The notes under the pieces were generated by a model. The model was not told the origin of the DNA and searched no databases. It saw only the letters and a program-made list of their open reading frames with translations. The position numbers and the translations under genes are program-made. A stretch of 64,000 nucleotides of DNA. Origin: Mediterranea sp. (in: CFB group bacteria). Its GTDB lineage: Bacteria > Bacteroidota > Bacteroidia > Bacteroidales > Bacteroidaceae. Shown piece after piece: positions 60,530 through 64,000 of the stretch; within the stretch, counting starts at the first letter, position 1, and each line of letters starts with the position of its first letter. The DNA lies in assembly GCA_031287715.1 (NCBI GenBank), contig JAITSN010000020.1, forward strand, positions 1-64,000, written 5' to 3'.

Positions 60530-60740
60530 GAACTGTATTTGCGCCTTCCGGTGAGCGGAAATCATTCCGAAAAATTATTTGCGCCTTCCGGTGAGCGGAA
60601 ACCATTCCGAAAAATTATTTGCGTCTTCCGGTGAGCGGAAACCATTTCGAAAAATTATTTGCGCCTTCCGGTGAGCGGAAGCCATTTCGACAAAATTATT
60701 TGCGTCTTCCGGTGAGCGGAAGCCATTTTCGCAACTATTT
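60530..60740. repeat. Tandem array, 5 units of 40-41 bp (gcgccttccggtgagcggaaaccattccgaaaaattattt)
   Basis: gcg(c/t)cttccggtgagcgga at 60541, 60581, 60621, 60661, 60702; hairpin TTCCGgtgagCGGAA. Confidence 0.95.
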
Positions 60741-60776
60741 TTGTGCCTTTGTCGCCGACAATAGGCCATAGGTAAA

Positions 60777-60811
60777 TAAAAAAGGCCGTTTCTCACGAAA
60801 CAGCCTTTTTT
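60777..60811. terminator. Rho-independent terminator
   Basis: AAAAAAGGCcGTTTCtcacGAAACaGCCTTTTTT. Confidence 0.8.
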
Positions 60812-60860
60812 GAAACTATTAATGTAAAGCTAAAAATTTAGATTTAGCTGTGTTGAATCT

Positions 60861-62153
60861 TTAATTATCAAAAGGATAATATACCGGCGTTTTATGCAAC
60901 TTGATCACGTTATTTGCATTGGCGTCTTCGGTCAGTATAACATAGGTTGGACTTTTTAGATCATCTGTTGTCAGCGTAAAGATACGTGCTGCACTATATC
61001 CAAACGGATTCAAAAAATAACTGAAACCGGCATAGTTGTGATACCAAACGCCATCACCTTGGCCACTCATGGCGAAAACCAAACTTATCTTGTCTTCTCC
61101 GATCAAGGTATAATTATAGGTCAATAAACCTGTATAGCCACTGCTGCTGAAGTTAAATCCAAATGCACCATATAGAAGTGAACCCATAAATGCGTATTGC
61201 AATACTTCACCTTGTATATTCGAATTCGTTGAATATTGTCCCTTGACATAATTAAAATAAGCTGTTGCAAACGGGCCTGCTGTGCTAAGTGCGATAAACC
61301 AGTTACCTGTTACGAATTGCTTATTTATCGGCGGGAAAACAGGAATCAGTTTGATGTTGACGTTTCCCGTTTCGGTAAACAACTGATCGCCGGCATCAAA
61401 TGTGAAACCGCTAAGTGTTACACCTTTTATCACTACCGGCTCATAGAATTTATAACCGGTCTTCGTTACAATGTACGATGCCGTTTGCGACTTGGTATCA
61501 CCATCCTCCTCATACGTGAAGGTCAGCGTACGGTAAGATATGGTCACCGGGATCGTTTCTCCATTCAGCTCCACCTTGAATTCTGGAAAAACCGTGGCAG
61601 CTTCCAGATCCTGGACAGCCGTAATGTAATCACTCCAGCTTTCCTGTATGGGAGTTAGGACGGCCAGCCCCCCGGTCTTTTTACCCTTGAGGATAACTTT
61701 TTCTGCGGAGGCTTCCAAAACCAAAAATTCAAAATCGCCTTCCAAACCAAAGCCGGTGCCTCCTATGCCGGAGGGGTCGGATGGGTCGGAGAAGAAGTGG
61801 AACAGCGTATTATACATATCAAAAGAAAGTACAATACCGGCGCTTTGCTTCACAGCGTACAAACTTGTGGCGACGTCTGACGGGTTGGCAATTTCACCGG
61901 CTACCCTTACAGCGCCTTCCTTATCGAAAGCCAGAAGTATATTGTATCCGCCGTATTCCCGCGTAGATGCAGGGAAATATTCCATAAGCCAGCCGTTTGA
62001 CGGGCTTGCCAACACTTCTATATAGGTATTAATGGCCGCATCCGCCCGGTTAGCCGACGAATCACCAAACAGATCCTCTTCCTCATGGGTACAGGCAACC
62101 AAGGCCACCATTGCCAGAGAGAGCAGGTAATATATTCTTTTCATATTATTCAT
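60861..62153 (-). CDS. DUF4302 domain-containing lipoprotein
   Basis: VALVACTHEEEDLFGDSSANRADAAINTYIEVLASPSNGWLMEYFP. Confidence 0.82.
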   Translation of the reverse strand: MNNMKRIYYLLSLAMVALVACTHEEEDLFGDSSANRADAAINTYIEVLASPSNGWLMEYFPASTREYGGYNILLAFDKEGAVRVAGEIANPSDVATSLYAVKQSAGIVLSFDMYNTLFHFFSDPSDPSGIGGTGFGLEGDFEFLVLEASAEKVILKGKKTGGLAVLTPIQESWSDYITAVQDLEAATVFPEFKVELNGETIPVTISYRTLTFTYEEDGDTKSQTASYIVTKTGYKFYEPVVIKGVTLSGFTFDAGDQLFTETGNVNIKLIPVFPPINKQFVTGNWFIALSTAGPFATAYFNYVKGQYSTNSNIQGEVLQYAFMGSLLYGAFGFNFSSSGYTGLLTYNYTLIGEDKISLVFAMSGQGDGVWYHNYAGFSYFLNPFGYSAARIFTLTTDDLKSPTYVILTEDANANNVIKLHKTPVYYPFDN

Positions 62154-63040
62154 TAATTAAGCGTTTTTAAATCCATAGTCAAGATGTCATTGGAACGGCG
62201 CAATACAATGGCGCGCAATTCGTCCATATTGATTCCCCATGTAGTAAGCATATAATCTTTCACCAGGTCGAGCTTTTGATTGATCATGCTTTGTCCTTCC
62301 GTACTGGCCCTGCCAACCAAGCTATTCCAGCCGGCTTCGGTGCTTGTTACATAAATAGATATGATCTCAACAAAATCCTCTCCGGTTTCCGAGCTGGCAT
62401 ACGGAGACACAAATCCCATATCCAACGCTGCCTGATTAGAGACATTTACCCAGCTGCTCGACTGGTAATTGCTTGGGGAGATCAGGTTGAAATCAACCGA
62501 GTAGTTTTTGGTTTGATTCAGAATATGCCCGAACTCATGGTGCATGGTTTTGAAAAACCAGTAATTGAGCATCGCCAGATCGGGATTGTCCACGTCAATG
62601 CCGTTTACATTATATAATACAATTTTCAATCCCCCTTCGGCTGTTCCCAATACGATCGACCCTTGGCTATTATAAGCAAAAGAACCCACTAAGAACAGGA
62701 TCTTAGGGCAATAGGTACGGATAAACTCGGATCCCACCAATTCTTCGTAAGATTCGACCCATACGTGTTTTGTCATTTTGGCCAATGCTATGGCCCTTGT
62801 ATACTCGGCAGGAGCCAGATTATAACTGTAATCGGCCTCTTTGTCTTCAAACCGGTACTTGAATTCAATATTATAAGGTTTCGTATAATTATTGTATATC
62901 CAGGTATCGAATTCGTTTTCAACAATACCTTTTCCCGAATCGAAAATGCTGTTGGGATTCAGATCGTCTTCGCCATTGCAAGACCATGACACCATTGCAA
63001 TAAGTGCAATGAATAACCATTTTATCTTTTTCATATTCAT
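62153..63040 (-). CDS. Putative zinc-binding metallopeptidase lipoprotein (SusD-locus associated)
   Basis: Lipobox VSWSCNGEDD; FFKTMHHEFGHILNQTKNY (HExxH). Confidence 0.88.
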   Translation of the reverse strand: MNMKKIKWLFIALIAMVSWSCNGEDDLNPNSIFDSGKGIVENEFDTWIYNNYTKPYNIEFKYRFEDKEADYSYNLAPAEYTRAIALAKMTKHVWVESYEELVGSEFIRTYCPKILFLVGSFAYNSQGSIVLGTAEGGLKIVLYNVNGIDVDNPDLAMLNYWFFKTMHHEFGHILNQTKNYSVDFNLISPSNYQSSSWVNVSNQAALDMGFVSPYASSETGEDFVEIISIYVTSTEAGWNSLVGRASTEGQSMINQKLDLVKDYMLTTWGINMDELRAIVLRRSNDILTMDLKTLN

Positions 63041-63054
63041 CTTTTTTATGTTCG

Positions 63055-63993
63055 TTATCTGGGATTAGCAGCCAAACCGGCATTTATAACATCTTGCGGC
63101 AATTGGATAGCACGGCGCGGGTCGTTAATGCCTAAAACATCATCGGCCATGCCGTCGCGGTTATGCACTATTTCAATTCCATACCGTTTGACATCTTGCC
63201 AACGTAAACCTTCATGGACGGTTTCAACACGGCGCAAATGAAGAATACATTGGATCAATTTTTCCTGGTCGCCTTCTGCGACAGTAAAGCCGCACGGATT
63301 CAAAGCCTTTTTCGGCGTCCGCTGATTAACATTGGTGATTTCTTTTGGCATGTAGGCCATATCGCCGTAGATCGTAACAAGTTCGGCCGTTGTGTGCTGA
63401 ACCTTGTTCACCGTATGTGAAGCCAGCCAAACATTTATATCTGCTGTGGCTTTGTCAAGTTCTCCCTTTAGGGCATACGCTTCCGCGCGGCAAAGCAGCG
63501 CCTCATCGGCCGAAAAGGCTACGATAACATTTTTGCGGTATCCTATGCCGTTTACTTTATCCGTGTATTGGAAATAACCTCCGATCTTAGTTACTGCCAT
63601 TTTTTCGTCAAATCCCCAGAGCGAACGGGCCAGATAAAGATTTGAATATAAGCCCCATGCTCCCGTGGCTCGAACGGACTCCTTTTCAATAATAGCTTTG
63701 GCATTGCCGTATCTTTTTCCTAAATTATATGGCCCAACCCAATATCCCCAGGAAGAGGTTGCGGGAAGCATTAATAAATTGGCCGGCTCGCTGGCTGAAA
63801 TATACATATCTACACGCAGGCTCCAATTGGATGCGGAAGTGCCGATGGAAACCCAGTTCCGCATAGCCTTTTCAGGGGAATTTCCCAACACAACAGTTGC
63901 ATACTGGATAACCTTATCATAATTGTGATAGTACAGGTTGAAACGGGCGGCAAACGCATGGGCGGCCTTTTTGTTGAAATGATATTTAGGCAC
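63055..63993 (-). CDS. RagB/SusD family nutrient uptake lipoprotein, 5' end beyond the window
   Basis: SADEALLCRAEAYALKGELDKATADINVWL and C-terminal LRRVETVHEGLRWQDVKRYGIEIVHN. Confidence 0.88.
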   Translation of the reverse strand: MPKYHFNKKAAHAFAARFNLYYHNYDKVIQYATVVLGNSPEKAMRNWVSIGTSASNWSLRVDMYISASEPANLLMLPATSSWGYWVGPYNLGKRYGNAKAIIEKESVRATGAWGLYSNLYLARSLWGFDEKMAVTKIGGYFQYTDKVNGIGYRKNVIVAFSADEALLCRAEAYALKGELDKATADINVWLASHTVNKVQHTTAELVTIYGDMAYMPKEITNVNQRTPKKALNPCGFTVAEGDQEKLIQCILHLRRVETVHEGLRWQDVKRYGIEIVHNRDGMADDVLGINDPRRAIQLPQDVINAGLAANPR

Positions 63994-64000
63994 GGAGTAG

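Overview
The window is a Bacteroidales chromosome segment: TonB receptors, SusD/DUF4302, GldE, DUF2723, and a TTTG/TAnnTTTG promoter. I identify about 40 credible genes. Most are housekeeping or metabolic: rsfS, ftsH, cdsA, gldE, ssb, mutY, dnaJ, grpE, dsbD-like, PBP1A, kdsB, leuA-leuC-leuD-leuA2-leuB, and an EF-G paralogue. There is a metal-type TonB/HMA cluster at 28.8-35.8 kb and the end of a SusD-type locus at the right edge. A clearly AT-rich accessory island at about 17.4-26.4 kb contains decayed defence and mobile genes: a DUF4391-like pseudogene, a helicase C-terminus, a truncated IS982-type transposase, a frameshifted XRE regulator and a deleted MltF. It also contains an intact four-gene operon on the + strand: a membrane protein with a J-like N-terminus, a minimal GrpE-like protein, an unknown 286-aa protein, and a divergent 830-aa Hsp70. 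This operon is the best candidate for an undescribed system. Other notable signals: (i) a complete predicted transcription attenuator upstream of leuA, with a 26-codon leader peptide, mutually exclusive hairpins and a terminator; (ii) six intergenic tandem arrays with unrelated sequences but the same 40-42 bp period; (iii) a dispersed ~120-bp intergenic repeat; (iv) a HAD-PanB fusion ORF; (v) a fragment of the HMA gene duplicated about 17 kb away beside one of the arrays. All calls come from reading the sequence and ORF track; no database search was run.
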